From positions 1,736,001-1,800,000 of the forward strand of contig LUGG01000009.1 in assembly GCA_001683735.1 (NCBI GenBank): a stretch of 64,000 nucleotides of DNA. The letters are read 5' to 3'. Every line of letters starts with the position of its first letter. Positions within the stretch are counted from its first letter, which is position 1. This DNA is from Grifola frondosa. Taxonomy: Eukaryota > Basidiomycota > Agaricomycetes > Polyporales > Grifolaceae. A program made the translations under genes and the position numbers. Under the pieces are notes generated by a model. That model made no database searches, was not told where the DNA came from, and saw nothing but the letters and a program-made list of their open reading frames with translations. Of this stretch, positions 34,801 to 48,200 are shown in pieces.

Positions 34801-37783
34801 AAGACGACGATGCGTAAGAGAGATTGCATGGGAATGACATAAACCCTCACCAGTCATATCTCCAGCATGAAATATTTCGAGATCTCTCGTGAGGCCGCAT
34901 GCCTCAATCACAGCGTCGTATCGTACTTCATCGTAACCATATGCAGAGCCGAAAATTATGTTATCTCGGATGGTTGCATGTTCAAGCCCTATAACTTCTG
35001 GTGAATACCAGATGCTATAGAACACATGCGACTTACATGGATTTTGGGCGCAATATGCGACCTGGTGGCTAGCTTTGTTGAAGATCACTTCACCAGAGGT
35101 ACAGTGCATTTCTATGGATCATACTCGGAAACTTGTAGGATATCATGGGCATGACTGTGACTTACCTCCTAAAAGCGCAGCAAGGAGAGCACTCTTGCCA
35201 GAACCTGTAGGCCCACTCACTAGACTGACTTTTCCCTTCGGGAATCTTAAATCGAGTGGTCCCAACGTAAATCTCGAAGGTACATCCTTTGGGGAGACAT
35301 CCCACTCGAAAGAAGCTTCATTGAATCCTGCTTCAGTATTATCTGCAACATTCGGATCGGAGGTCCTCTTGAGAGACGAGGCCCAGTCGGGGACCTCAGG
35401 CTCGTTCAAAAACTTCTCGATCCGCTGCATGCTAACGTAGGCTAACGAAAAATCAGTCATTGATTAGCCGCATTATACCATGATAAAGGGATAGTATACC
35501 GTGGAGCAAAGCAAAGATCAATCCAGGAATCTCAGTCATCGGTCCCTGGAGCTGCGAAAAAAGCGCAATGGATGTGAAGGCCTTCGCGACGGTCAATCTC
35601 TGTTTCGCAATGAGTGTATAGCATAGGAAGGCGGAGAGCGCGGTGGCGGATGGGATCCAAGTCCAGATGAACGAAATCACGATGTCTACGAAGTTTGCTA
35701 CAACACGCCAATGCAGCTCGGTTTCTCTTGAATCGCGCACGCGTTGCTCCATCGCATCTCTTTTCAGTACTGAATTAGCCGATTACGATGCACGTCGAAG
35801 GATCACCTACCCCAGCCGTAGAATTTCAGAAACCGGATGTTCTGGAACAACTCATTAATCAAGTTCATTCGGTCATCTCTCGCTTTCCATTGTTTGCGAG
35901 TTAACTGGTCAAAGCGATCAGAGAAGGCATATCACAGTGTATGAAACAAAACTTACGAAAATCTCGTATTTAAGCAGAGGGTAATTCAACACATAAACAA
36001 CCACGATGACAGCTACAGGGGCAAGAGAGCTCCATCCTAAAACACTTCAAAAACCGATGTGTCAGAATCGTAATTATGCAGTCACATTTGCTCTATCCGC
36101 TTACTGGTAGAGAAAAATCATGGCAATCGTGAGGCGGACTGGAGCCATGAAAACTGGAGAAAAAGACCAAAACCGCTGTGCCACAACGTAAGAATCTCCT
36201 CTGCGAGGGCAAAATATTTAGCAGGCTGGCATATCAACCGATATGAAGGCACCCACTGCATAAGGTTCACGATCTTGCCAAGGTCTGCGCTTCCTTCGTC
36301 CTCTTGTTCTCCGTGGCCAGTACTCTTTCCACCGATGTCGCGTCTCTTGAGGGCCCTATCGCTGGGATAAGCCCACGAATACAAAGGTGTTTACATCGGT
36401 GACATACTTGTAATGCAAAGCGCAGAAGAGCTGACCGCGCGTGCGTTCGTAACACCGGCGCGTGAACCACAGGTGATTTACATCTTTTTGGGCGAATGAG
36501 AGGTTTGCTAGGAACGCCACTATCGCAAATACGTATGCGGTGGTCTTCGCGTCTGGAGAGGGGTCCGCGAGTGCCGTAAGGATGCGCTGAAGACAGTATG
36601 GCGGGACAAAACCTGCATATATGCTGTCAATATCAACCCTAGGTTATAAGATAGTAGCCCGACAAACCAACAACTGCGCTCCAGAGTTCCAAGGCGACGT
36701 CAATAATCAAGTCAAGTGAGTTTGACACGAGGAGGAAGCGCAGCAGCGAGTGCGTGGGGTGCCTGCAAAACGGATGAGATCCGGTTCAATCCCGCACATG
36801 GACACATACTCGTTGCAGTACTGCAGGTACTTTGTGAACAGATTCTTGTGTGTGAAAAACGGGGAGAGCGTCCACACGTCCGAATCATTGACCGTGCGCG
36901 CGTTCGCGACAGCGAACAAGGGCTCTACGAACGAGAAAGTATTCCACGACCACATGGTTGCGCTGTCCTCTGGCATCGTGTACTCGTTCGATGGGATCTG
37001 TTTGTCGTGTGAGCCCGAACGGCATCACAAGGCTCGAGACCCACCTCCGACTCCGTCGCGACATTCCTCGCTGGCCAAATCGCCTCTAGCGGGTACGTAC
37101 CCGCTATGTAAATTGCAATTGTCGGAACGGATAGGCGTAGCACGTTCAGCACCACCAAACTGGGGCCCATCCGCCGTCCATGAATGCGAATGCAAGCTCC
37201 AGCAGGGCGGCAGTCGCATATGTGAGATAGAACAGAATGAGCAAGTACGGCGGCGTTACAGGTGGTTTCACTGTTGCCCGCAGTGCCGCATAGAACTGTC
37301 ATGACGGACCCATTGCCTTAGCCTCTCCGAACGTTGGTGGAACAAGAATTCACATACCCATGCCAGACACCCCACGGCCGCCTGCACGCCTAACGCCGCG
37401 TTGGCTTCAGTTCCTCCCCTCGTCTCCGCATAGTACGCAAACACCGCAGCCCACCCGGCGGCTTCGAGCACAGCAAGCACCGTGAGGGCGCGCGCCTTCC
37501 ATGGAGGCGCGGGGATGGGGCAGTCCACAGGCTCTTCAAGGTCGGCAGGGGTCAGGAACGTTCGGAACGGTGCTGTGAGCGTGATGAATGCATGCCGAAC
37601 GTATTTTGGGTACTGAACCGCTGAGAGTAGGTCGTATGCGAGCAACAGAAGTGCAGTGCATGCTGGCACAAGCGTGCTCAGGACGACGGTGAATTCTGGT
37701 GCGATCCAAGGTGTGGCTGGTTCAACGCTACTGGCATCCGACGCATTCTGCATGGCGACGGGGACTTGTGGGTCCCAGTTCAT
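31899..37783 (-). CDS. ABCC-family full transporter (MRP-like)
   Basis: ATG at 37783, stop at 31899, many introns. Layout is TMD0-TMD1-NBD1-TMD2-NBD2, about 1,400-1,500 aa, as in fungal multidrug-resistance-associated pumps that export conjugates or drugs using ATP. NBD1: Walker A SGPTGSGKSALLAALLGG, signature LSG..RARVALARALYS, Walker B CILLDDPLAAVD, switch VTHH. NBD2: Walker A GRTGSGKSTLALSLL, Q-loop TIVSQDVSLFSGTIR, signature LSAGERQLVALARAVL, Walker B VVIMDEATSQID, switch TIAHRL. Both NBDs lose frame at a C4 run on the plus strand (34764-34767 and 32093-32096) where C5 would restore LSGGQRARV and EEFAGAIVITIAHRL. TMD2 carries an acidic linker before it (EDVADEDKTQSSV). Substrate unknown. 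Confidence 0.83.
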
Positions 37784-39438
37784 CGTGGCGTCCTCGACGA
37801 TGTGGTTCAGTCTTTATCGCCGACCTCATCGCACATGTCTTATATACGTGACGAGACGCAGCGCGCTTTCAATCTCTCATATTTCTTCTCCATGGCGCCG
37901 GCGTGGCTACAATGTACAAGTAATGAAATTCCTTCAAGACGTATATAGTACATAAACGAGGACATCGCAAAGCCTATAGCTTATCAGTAGAATTGGTCTA
38001 GACAACGGGTATAGCGCTGATCACGATCAGGCAAGGAACGTGCACCAACCACGGCTCAGATTGTATGTGGGATCAGTGAAACGAACACACCCTCGAAAAT
38101 ATCCGAGACACGCAGAGCTTCTTGACGTCAAGATAAGTCGCAAATTTAACCTATTGCTTGCGTGATGGATGAATCTGGAGACGAAGGTGCCATATTATTC
38201 CACGATAACTAGATAACGCAACGTGGTATCCAGACAAGCGAAGGAATTTCGCACCGCCATGGAAAGCGGATTTACAAGCAGCTTAGCACGTTGATACGGA
38301 GGGTGTGAACGACGTGCATAAGTCGTAGTCATATAGTGGACATAGATTGTCGTCGGCCGATTTGCAAAGACGCGGTGGTAACGAGAGCACGACCGGAGCA
38401 TCGGGGAGATGGGCGTCCCGGCTTTTGAGCATCCCTGAGAAAAGTAGGCAAGCATTGGCAGAGTGCAACATGTGCTTGAGAGTTCAAAGATGAAAAAAAC
38501 ATGGTCGGCCACTGAGGGCTGCTCCCGCTTCCGTAGGGACCGAAGCACGATTGCGGCACCGGAAACAAGGAGATAGAGAGCACAAGTTCCGCACTAATAA
38601 CACCCCGAGCGGGATTAAGACACGGAACGACACCCCTAAATAGGCACAGGAGCATATGAGAAGGCACAATCGAGAGAGAGCGAGAAGAGGAAGGCATACA
38701 AGCAACTATTGGCCCTCCTTCGGATGGACAAAACGGATCATGTTCCTTTGTCACACACGACATGGATTTCGGCAGACAAATGACCATGCGCTATCATGCA
38801 GCAGGCCACGCGTGTGGTCCTGTTCACTGAAATTCTACTGAGGTCGACGTTGGCAGATGCACACAGCGACAGCCTTGTCGTGCCACATGACAATTGAGCC
38901 ACGCGCCCATCATGGTAGTCGTCCCATTCGATGGTGGCGCGCGGTGCGGGGAAGCGATGACGAGGACAGATCAAATCTCCGGGGTTTAAGTAACCTCTGA
39001 ACAGGGTGAGAGGTTCCTGGGAACGGGCTGAGAAGCGTGCGAGATGACCGTTGAAAGATGGGCGGCAAGAATGCGGGGAGAGCATAGCCGGTAATGTTTC
39101 ATGTTTTCAGACGTGGCCAGCTGAGGCTGAAAGGGAGCAAGACGCCAGGTTGGATGAAGAGTATAAAGGCAAAGAAGGAGTAAAGCTCTAAGGAGCAGAA
39201 AGTCTGCGCAAGACTCTAAGAGAGACCGGAGTAGACGGAGTCAGAAGTCTAACAAAGTTAAATAATTAACTCGGTACGACTCTCCGGCCACCAACAGCTC
39301 TGCCCTTCCCTTCATCGTCGTCTCCTCCATTCTCCACGCTTGATATTCTTACTTGATCCCAACTTCAAAGCATTCCTTCCCCAGCCCCACGCTACACTCG
39401 ACTCCTATATCTCTTCCTAGTTCCTACATTATACCCCA
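37784..39438. promoter_or_regulatory. 1.65-kb divergent intergenic region of ABCC transporter and NTH1
   Basis: Separates two divergent genes. Short frames on both strands are not supported as genes. The last 180 bases before NTH1 are pyrimidine-rich, as in many fungal leader regions. No STRE (AGGGG) cluster was recognised in the part nearest NTH1. Confidence 0.4.
39162..39168 (+). promoter_or_regulatory. TATA-box candidate for NTH1
   Basis: TATAAAG, 277 bases upstream of the NTH1 start codon, with a CT-rich stretch between it and the ATG. Confidence 0.35.
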
Positions 39439-42400
39439 ATGGCTCCAGTCTTGTCTCATCCGACCAGCGTGAATTTCATCGAGGAGCAACATCGCCCCGT
39501 AAACAGTGAGGCAGACACCTACTACGGTGGCGAAGAACGTTTTAGTCGTTCAAGAACGTACAGCGCTGTGAGTACCTCATTCATCCTTAATCTGTGCATA
39601 GGGCTCAGCGCGTCACAGTCCTTCGCCCATGGCTACAACCCGAAACGTCCGCCCGCCTTCCAGAATGAATCGCACATGAGGGCTCGGCGTATGTCTCACG
39701 ACGAGAAAAGCACTGCTCCAAGGCGGTTCCTCATCGACGTCGAGGAGACCATACGTGTTGTGCTCGAGCAAGAGGACACTGACGGCGATTTCCAAATCAG
39801 CGTCACGGATGCTGGTCCGAAGCTCATGGCTCTTGGAACTGCCACCAGCAATGGTTTCAAGAGTTTCGATATTCGGGTGAGTGTCCCTTTCCATCTCATC
39901 TGCACTTCTTTTGTCGTCGCCATCCTATAGTCGAATGCGAAGGCGCGTTGAGCTCAACGCTGCCTACACGCTGCCTACAACATGCCTCATCCATTCCTTG
40001 TGCTCACATCATCCGAAGGCGTGCTATTGCGCGTTAACGGATGATCTGCAGTCACCAGAAGCTGTCGACGCCAGGCAGCTGAGCAGATCCGCTCCCGCAT
40101 GATCTCGGTCTATGGAATCGGAATCATCTGAGAATGCGTTTGTTATATTGCGATTCCATTTCGGAATGATGCCCCTTCTCCGCATCGGGGTAGTTCAGAG
40201 GTCCTGACGCGGTTCAAAGGCGACCGGGCGTCGACGTCGGCACGATTCGTCCGATGAAACGTCGTGAGGTCCGGCATGAGCGTTGTTCTCATCTTATCCG
40301 GTCGTAAGATGTCGAGATGGGCTTGATAGCGCTTCAGACTTTCTGACATGCAAACTATAAACTTCACGTGTGCTTGCTGACATGGTGTTTCAGGGAACGT
40401 ACATGCTTTCCAACCTCCTGCAAGAGCTCGCGCTCGCGCGGGATCACAACCGCAAGCGCATCGTGCTGGATGAAGCGCGCCTGACAGAAAACCCCGTCGA
40501 TCGCCTCTCGCGGATGATCAAGAATTCTTTCTGGAATTCCCTAACGCGACGCATCGATGGGGACGGCCTCGAGATCATCTGCGCAGACCCGAAGAACCGT
40601 ACGGGACGAGTGAACCCGCGGATCTACGTGCCGCACGGCGAGCCCGCCATGGCGGAATACTATCGAAAGGTCGCGAGGGAGAAGCCGCACCTGAATCTGG
40701 ACGTGCAGGTGCTTCCGTCTAAACCCGATGACCCGTGTTCGTGAAGAGCCTGAACAACAAGCCGGGGATCTTAGCGCTTGCGATGAATGAGGTCGACGAT
40801 GGCAAGGGCGGGAAGACGCTAAAGGGTATCCCGTTCATTGTCCCCGGGGCGCGGTTCAACGAGGTGCGTCGCGGCCCCTGCCCGCGCGCGCTGAAGCTGA
40901 TGTGTTGCATTTAAGCTTTACAATTGGGACTCGTACTTCATCTCGCTCGGGCTGCTCGTCGATGGATACGTCAACATGGCGAAAGGCATGGTGGACCACT
41001 TCATTTTCGAGATCGAGCACTACGGGAAGATCCTGAATGGGAGCCGGAGCTACTACCTGTGCCGCACGCAGCCGCCGTTCCTGACAGACATGGCACTTCA
41101 AATCTACAATCAGCTTGACCGCACGGACATGGGGAACCGGGCGTGGCTGAAACGCGCTATCCAGGCTGCGATCAAAGAGTACCACACGATATGGGTGGCA
41201 GAGCCGCGGATGGACCCGAAGACGGGGCTCTCGCGCTATCGGCCGGATGGGCTGGGGATTCCGCCAGAGACGGAGGCGACGCACTTCACGCACGTGCTGG
41301 AGCCGTATGCGCTGAAGCACGGGCTCTCTGTGCTCGAGTTCAGCGAGCGGTACAACAATGGGACGATCCACGAGCCGGAGCTGGACGAGTATTTCTTGCA
41401 CGATCGGGCGGTGCGCGAGAGTGGGCACGACACGACGTATCGGTTCGAGAAGCGGTGTGCGAACCTTGGCACGATCGACCTGCAGGCGCTGTTGTACAAG
41501 TACGAGGTTGACATCGGCACCGCGATCCGCGAGGTATTCGACGACGAGCTTGAGCTCGTGGAGGACTTTCCCCTCGCGCCATTCCCACCGTCCCCTGAGG
41601 CGTATGCCCGGCCGGACCGGGAGCGCTCGACGGGCCGCGTGCAGACCAGCGCAGAGTGGTTCGACCGTGCGGAGTTCAGGAAGGAGATCATCGACAAGTA
41701 TTGCTGGAACGAGAGCAAGAGCTTGTACTTTGATTACGACACCGTGCAGGAGAAGCAGATCTTGTATGAGAGCGTGACTGCGTTCTGGACGCTGGGCAGG
41801 ATGTGCGAGCGAAGAACAGTGCTGGAAGCTCATGTACGTCATACTCCTGTCCTGTGTCGCAGACGGCCCACTGATATTCTACTTCTAGTTCTCAATCATT
41901 GAAGAAGTTTGAGGTTCTGGGTGGGCTTGTATCTGGTACAGAAGAATCTCGTGGAAAAATCTCTCTTGACCGTCCGAATCGTCAATGGGACTATCCGTAG
42001 GTTTTTTTACAAAGTGGCTGGTATATTCATTCTGATGGCTTAATTTTTTTAGTTATGCATGGTCAGTGTCCTTTTTATTCTATTTCATTGTACTCTGCTA
42101 ATGTACGGACGCCAGGCCTCCCACCAAATAATGACATGGGTCGGCCTTGAGCGTTACGGCTACCTAGAAGATGCACAGAGACTAGCTTACAGGTGGTTGT
42201 ATATGTGAGTACCACACCATTGCCGTGTGGGATCCGGATGTTGAGCTATCTACAGGATGACTACTGCATTTGTCGACTTTAATGGTGTTGTTCCGGAGAA
42301 GGTTCGTAACCACTTTTGTCTACACATTTTTCATACTAAAGTGTATCTGTATAGTTCGACGCTGTCAAACTGTCTCATCTCGTGGATGCCGAGTACGGCA

Positions 42401-42872
42401 ACCAGGGAATCGACTTCAAAATGGTCCCAAGGGAAGGATTTGGATGGATGAATTGTGCGCGGTCTTCTCGTTTCTGTGATATCCCGGCTGACTTCATTGC
42501 CTCTCAGCTGCGTATCAGGTTGGTCTGTCATTCCTCTCCACAGGTATGCGCCGTGCGGTCTCCGCATGTACAAGCCCGGAGGTTTTCTTCGGCCACACCA
42601 TCAACCCCCAGCCTGCTCAGACCTACTCTACGATCGCCTCCACAGACCCCCTTGGTCTCGCAATGGAGAACCTCCGCCTATCCTCTCCCGTCCTGCCCCT
42701 ACTATCTCTCCCACGTATTGATCATCGTCGCGCCCAACGTGCTTCCTCTTGTCGCCAACTCGCCTATTGTACAGTAATTCAATGCCCGTCCGGCTGTAAT
42801 CATTGTTTTCTTCCGCACGGACTATGTAATGATTCTGACGCCCTCGTTCTCATTTCTCTCGCACGTTCTTAG
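39439..42872 (+). CDS. NTH1: neutral trehalase (GH37)
   Basis: ATG at 39439. Hydrolyses trehalose to two glucose in the cytosol. Exon 2 has the regulatory calcium-binding region, [17 protein letters not shown], after [20 protein letters not shown]. The catalytic (alpha/alpha)6 barrel shows [65 protein letters not shown] and [15 protein letters not shown], with REGFGWMN and [14 protein letters not shown] near the end. Frame breaks: CCC at 40732-40734 (CCCC needed), an extra base near 41805-41812 before EEQCWKL, and probably GG at 42115-42116 for WASHQIMTW. The intron 39877..40393 is unusually long (517 bp). The exact C-terminus is uncertain; frames ending at 42721 and 42872 are both open. Confidence 0.85.
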
Positions 42873-43388
42873 ACTGTAGATGTCTTGCAGTTCATGAAAC
42901 CCATGTATTTTATCCCGGATCCTCTTCCCATCCTCTTATGATGTACATAGCTTGGTGCATGATGCGCGCCCCACTTCTCCTTGCAATTATCCATGCTCTT
43001 GTCTATCACAACGATTCGAGTAAACGCAAGGCGAGAGATCTGTGACTTCCCCATGTATGCCATCCTTGATCCGTTGCAGGTAGTCCTCGTTTGCTCTGGA
43101 CCGGAACGCTGTGAGGGAGGCGTGTGTTGGTCATGTTGAGCGGCGCTGCTTTTCAGCAAATCATGTTCATCGGGGCACCACTGTGATAGCATATGCTGTA
43201 AGTGGTGTCAAGCGCACACCCGCAACGTCAAGATTTCCACGATATGCAAAAAGTCGTCAAAGCATCCCAACAATGCTGGGAACGCGCATCTGGGCTAACG
43301 TTCAGTTAGGCTATGCCAATGAACATATTTAGAAAAGGCCAATAATAAAATTACAGGGGACTCTTACTGCTGCGGTCGTGTGATGCTT
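42873..43388. other. convergent intergenic region
   Basis: Between NTH1 (+) and the second family copy (-). No gene seen. Confidence 0.5.
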
Positions 43389-44611
43389 TCAAGATTTTCC
43401 GTGCATCGCCTTCGACTGCTTTTCGTACTTCTTCTGATTCTGTGCTTTCACCTTGGAGACAATGGCATTTGCGATCTGCCTCTGGATGAGGAGGCGTTTC
43501 ACCACCTTTGCCATCGCGGACGGAGGATCCATATTGATCGCATACGGCTGTCCACCCACCGTGAACAGTGCGCCAGGAGTCGGCTCTGTGACGTAGCCGT
43601 CGTAGTCTGGCGTCACCCTGCGTATCGGCTCTATAACCTGAAGACACCGCAGGACGATTATCCGTTTCTTGCGATGTTCAGGCAGGCGTGACCGTTCGAA
43701 ACACCACAAGGCGGAACCTGCAAGAACAATCATGAGTTGACAAGGTTCTAAAAAAAATGCCACATTGTCGTCAGAGCACCAACCAGCGTATGGCCAATGC
43801 TTGGGATCACGCCAGTCTGCAAATATGTCGTCTAATTTGAGATCCTGTAGATCATGAGCAAGGAACCAGAGCCGTTCGTTGCAACGGTGCAATTCGGCGT
43901 AGAATGACTGGCCCAAAGAATAGATGATGCGGCTCCGCGCACCGACCTTCCCGGGCCAATTCATGCGGAGCATGCCCTTACACGATTCGACGAGCTCGTT
44001 CGTGAGCTGCCGAGAGGTCAGGAGCGTGTCTTTGATGATGCCGAATGCGCGGCTTCCGCAAATCGCCAGTAGAGGTATACTCCAGGGCAAGCCCCATCTC
44101 CACAACAAATCCTGTCCGCGGGCGAACGACCGCGGGTCAGAACTCTCCGTGATACGAAATCGGAGCTCGCGCGCTGGGGGAGGCATGCCCAGTACAGAGT
44201 ACCAGTAGAAAAACCCGGACGTGCCGTCGGGAAGGGCACGCTCTGAGACGAGAACTGCCGATCGACAAGTGTGTGTGTCTTCACGTAGCAGAGCTCCAGC
44301 GGCGATATGGGGCTGAGGAAGTTTGGGTGGCGTAGTCTGCAGATTTTGCCAGATAGTTCGACGTAGTCGCTGGCTTGGAGCCTTTTCGGATTGAGGCAAT
44401 ACAGCGTGTGTGTCACGATGGGATCCCAGGAGGTGATGGTCGGTAAGTTTTCCCATGGCGCGAGTGATGTCTGGGCTGGCTTGTTGCTGGACGCTCCATG
44501 CTTGGGACAAGGTGGATGGTCAGGGAAGTTTCCGATGGCATATGCTTCGTCCACGCCGCTTGTGGACTGAAGGATGGTGTAACATATTGAGTAATGCGGG
44601 CCCGAAGTCAT
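43389..44611 (-). CDS. uncharacterised basidiomycete family protein, copy 2
   Basis: Minus strand, ATG at 44611, exons 44611..43784 and 43717..43389. Paralogue of the protein at 30.4-31.6 kb, inverted relative to it: LPDGTSGFFYWYS, ELRFRITESSDPRSF, PWSIPLLAICG, KVGARSRIIYSLGQSFYAEL, then PYAG spliced to SALWCFERSRLPEHR, IIVLRCLQVIEPI, VTPDYDGYVTEP and a Lys-rich tail ending KQSKAMHGKS. The splice inside G-SALW is conserved with copy 1. The N-terminal part (ASDYVELSGKICRLRH) and the rest are in different frames near 44240-44285; copy 1 has a 50-bp intron at the equivalent place, while here only a 30- or 42-bp GT-AG pair exists and neither restores the frame. Function unknown. Confidence 0.6.
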
Positions 44612-45235
44612 TAGTTTGACAGAAAACTCACATATTGAGACAATCTACCATGCCATTCTGTGTATCGTAGTCTTTTCCATCGGCTATGGGTCCATTGGTA
44701 TGAATGCCGTAGTCCATGTCTGCCAAAACAGACGGTCGACATCCGCTAGGTACCCTAGTCCCGCCAGTGACTTCGAGCTCTGGAGCGCAATAGGACGTGA
44801 ATCCAAGACGGAGCGACCATATGGTTGTCGTCAGAACTCTGATAGTATTCGACACAGCCCGACCAGTCACTAGTCACCGGTCAAAACTCTCAAGAGTGGT
44901 CAATGATGAACGTTGAAGGCCGGTGTAGCGTTCGCGATTAGGTAATCGGTGGCGCGACAAAGAACTTAAGCACACAAATGAGAGACAGGTGTATGCTCTA
45001 CTTGTGGTTGCGAAAAAGCTACCGTAAAGAGGTACAAGAGCCGTTCTTTTATAGACGAAGGAAAGCCGAGAACGGCAGAGAAAATTGTAAGTCTAAGAGC
45101 TCAAAACGGAGCTCGGAAAACAAGAGGTAAGAAAGCAATTAGGTAAGAAAAATAACGGAAGACGAAAAAGGAAATGGATTATGAATCCGCTACATTCGCC
45201 CTCCAGGCAGTCGCGACTCACGTGGTTGCGATGCC
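44612..45235. other. intergenic; right part purine-rich
   Basis: Contains a purine-rich plus-strand stretch at about 45040-45180 next to the 3' end of the Ty3/gypsy fragment. It may be LTR-derived, but no matching LTR was found elsewhere in the window. Confidence 0.4.
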
Positions 45236-48200
45236 TCAGACGCGTCTATTCCTCCATCGACAGCAAACCGTATTGGTCGGCAACAGCGCCCAGCGCACCT
45301 TCGGGACCCGACGCGCTCGACGCGCCAGCTGTGCCCGACGAGCCACCCGGCGCACCGCTAGACCCCGACGGTCCAGCGCCGCCATCCTTCGGATCGTCCT
45401 TCGGCGGTGCAGGCGCTCGGTCAGCGGGCCTTTGCCTTTGGCCTTACTATGCCCGCCAGCCTTCTTCTTCTTCGGCTTGCCAGCAGTGCGCTCGTCACGC
45501 TCTTCTTGTTCATCCTCTTCCCCCATCAACCGCGGCCTCTTGGCGACAGCAGCAGCCTCTGCCTTCTCCGCCTGCCTCTTGGCATAGAAATCTTGTCGCC
45601 GACCGACCTGCATGGCATTTTGCCATAAGAGGTTGTCGACCGCGCGGCGCTGCGCAGGGGTAAACTCCGGAGCGCGCTCCTCTTCACGAGGCGGGAGGAG
45701 GTAAGATTCGACGACAGGCTCACCGAAGACGCGCGTCTCGCCGGTGGTCACGACGACTTGACAAAACTTGTATGGGCAGTGCGGATCGGAATTCCAGAGA
45801 GCCATGAAGGTGTCGTAGCCGCCCGGAATAACATCGCGGTCACGGCTGTAGGGACGAGAGCGCAGGAGCCGATCGAACTCGACGTAGAGGCGGACCTGGG
45901 GCACAAGGAAGAGGTGGCGGTCATGGAGGACATTATCGGTGAGGATAATATCTTGGTTACGGTTCCGGGCCAAATTGACGTTGTTTGCCATCAGTGATAG
46001 AATGAAGCAGTCGGGATTGAAGAAAGGAAAGCCTAGCAGTGATGGTTCAAGATCCCGAGGGTCAAGCAGAGTAGTCGGAGGGGGATTAGGAAGGTGTAGA
46101 ATAGGACTAGTGTTTTGCGGTAAAGTATCTGGGGCGAAAACTCGTCGAGTAGGAGTTCTCCGCCCCACGCGCTCTTTTAAGGACTTGCGGCGCGCAGTCT
46201 CGACGTCCGACCGGAACTCGAGACCTCCCAAGAACACCTGGGGATCGTTCGGCACGTTTCCGTTTCCTTCACCGAGCGCAGAAATTTGATCTACCCCGTT
46301 TGCTTCTAGATACGCCTTTAGAGCATCGAGGTGCTCAACGGAGGCATACGGGACCCATGTACGGTCGCCCGACTTCCAGACGGCCTCGAAGACAGCGCTC
46401 TCGCGCGCTCCACGGTGCGAGACTATTTTATCGATCGCCCACTCACCGTCTCGATCTTCTAGCTCGGCTACCTGGCTATCCAACCGCCCCGGGAATAGGC
46501 GATCATCGTTGGGCTCGTGCACGCGGAGCAAGGACGAGTGGAATATGTCATGTATCCCACGTCGTCTGAGATTGCTTGGTAAGTCAAGCCGATAGGAGTT
46601 GTTACTGAAGTCCCTAACAATTTTGTAGGGTCCGATAAATTTTGGAGCCAGCTTGCGAGCAAGCCCCTTCGGTAATGATATGTTTTTAGTCGAGATATAC
46701 ACAAGGTCGCCTTCGACGAACGGCGCGGGCCTACGGCGTCGATTAGCGCCACGAGTTTGCTTTACTCGGGCAGCTAGGATACTATCGTGCGCGGCCATGA
46801 CCGCATTCTTGACGCGCTGCGCGTACGCACGAACACCGGGGTATTCGTTCTTCGAAGCATCCTCCCAGACCATAGTTCGAGGCATGCGGCCGGTGTTGAG
46901 AAAGAAAGGTGCGAAACCTGTTGTGTCCGAGCATGCAATATTGATTGCGAACTCGATAGCGGGCAATTTCGATACCCAATCCTTCTGAGTGGCCCCGACA
47001 CACTGACGCAGCATCTGTGTTACAGTGCGGTTTGCGCGCTCGGTGGACCCGTCCGATTCAGGGTGATATGCGCTGGACATGCGTAGTTCAATACCCATTA
47101 ATTTATGAAGGTGCGTCCAAAACAGACTTGTGAATAGAACATCTCGGTCGCTTACAATGGCATGCGGGAGTCCGTGATGTTTATAGACTTCTGCAAATAT
47201 TAGTTCGGCAACTTCTCGAGCAGTGTAGGTGGTCCGACTAGGTACTAGGTGAACCATGCCTGAGAGTAAGTCAATTATCACAGTTATTGAATCATAACTG
47301 CCGTCTCGGTTTTTAGACTCGGGCATTGGTCCAACGAAGTCAATGCCGATGGCTTCCCACGGAGAGCCCGGAACAGGCAATGGATTAAGGAGTCCATACG
47401 GTTTCTGATTAGAAGGTTTGCTCCGCTTGCATGTCATGCAAGTTTCACAGTACTTCTGAGTGTCTTTTGCCATAGACTTCCACCAGACCTGGTCCCGGAG
47501 TAGTCCCAAGGTCTTGTAGGTTCCTAGGTGAGCCAGCAGAGAGTGAGCATGCAAGATAACCACCTCTCGGATGCTTCGGCCACCTTCCAGGATGTCAGGT
47601 ATGCATAGAAGCTCATGCTTCTTTTCCTTGATGTACACTAATCCATCTGTCACCCGAAAGTTCTTGAACTCTTTCGGGCTGTCTAGTATCTGCTTGAAGA
47701 ACTTGTCCTCAATGTACCGGTCCTGCAAGACAGTCAACAAGTCTATTTCCTTCAGCACTTTCAGTCAGATGGGCCAGAAAGTGGCTTCCGAGACGAGGCG
47801 CTTCCGGGAAAGGTGAGTCTGGTGCTTCCGTTTGCACGCCCTCCGTCTGTTGCTCACCATCTTGTACGTTAGCCGGCAAGGCTTCGGACACGGACGGAGG
47901 TGGCGCGCTAGCGTCTACATCACTCAAAGGTGAATTATCCTGTGACGGAGTGTCTGTTATTGACTGTGTTGGGTTCAAAGGTGAATTATCCTGTGACGGA
48001 GTGTCTGTTATTGACTGTGTTGGGTTTATAGTGGTACCCTCGCCCTCCTGTCGTTCCACACCTTTCAGTCCGGCATTTCTGTTGGTAACAGTCAGCCGGT
48101 CACCGGCTTTTTCTGTTACCACAGACGAACCAGCCCGGCCCGGTATTCTCAATTTCTCCGTATTATCAGCCCGGCCGGCATTCTGTAACCACAGTCCGGC

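Noticed and set aside
40856..41842. 328-codon minus-strand open frame
   Set aside because: Antisense to the large NTH1 exon; caused by the codon bias of the trehalase gene.
45174..45663. Plus-strand frames over the retroelement 3' end
   Set aside because: They overlap the minus-strand polyprotein tail and are Ser/Arg/Ala-rich shadow translations.
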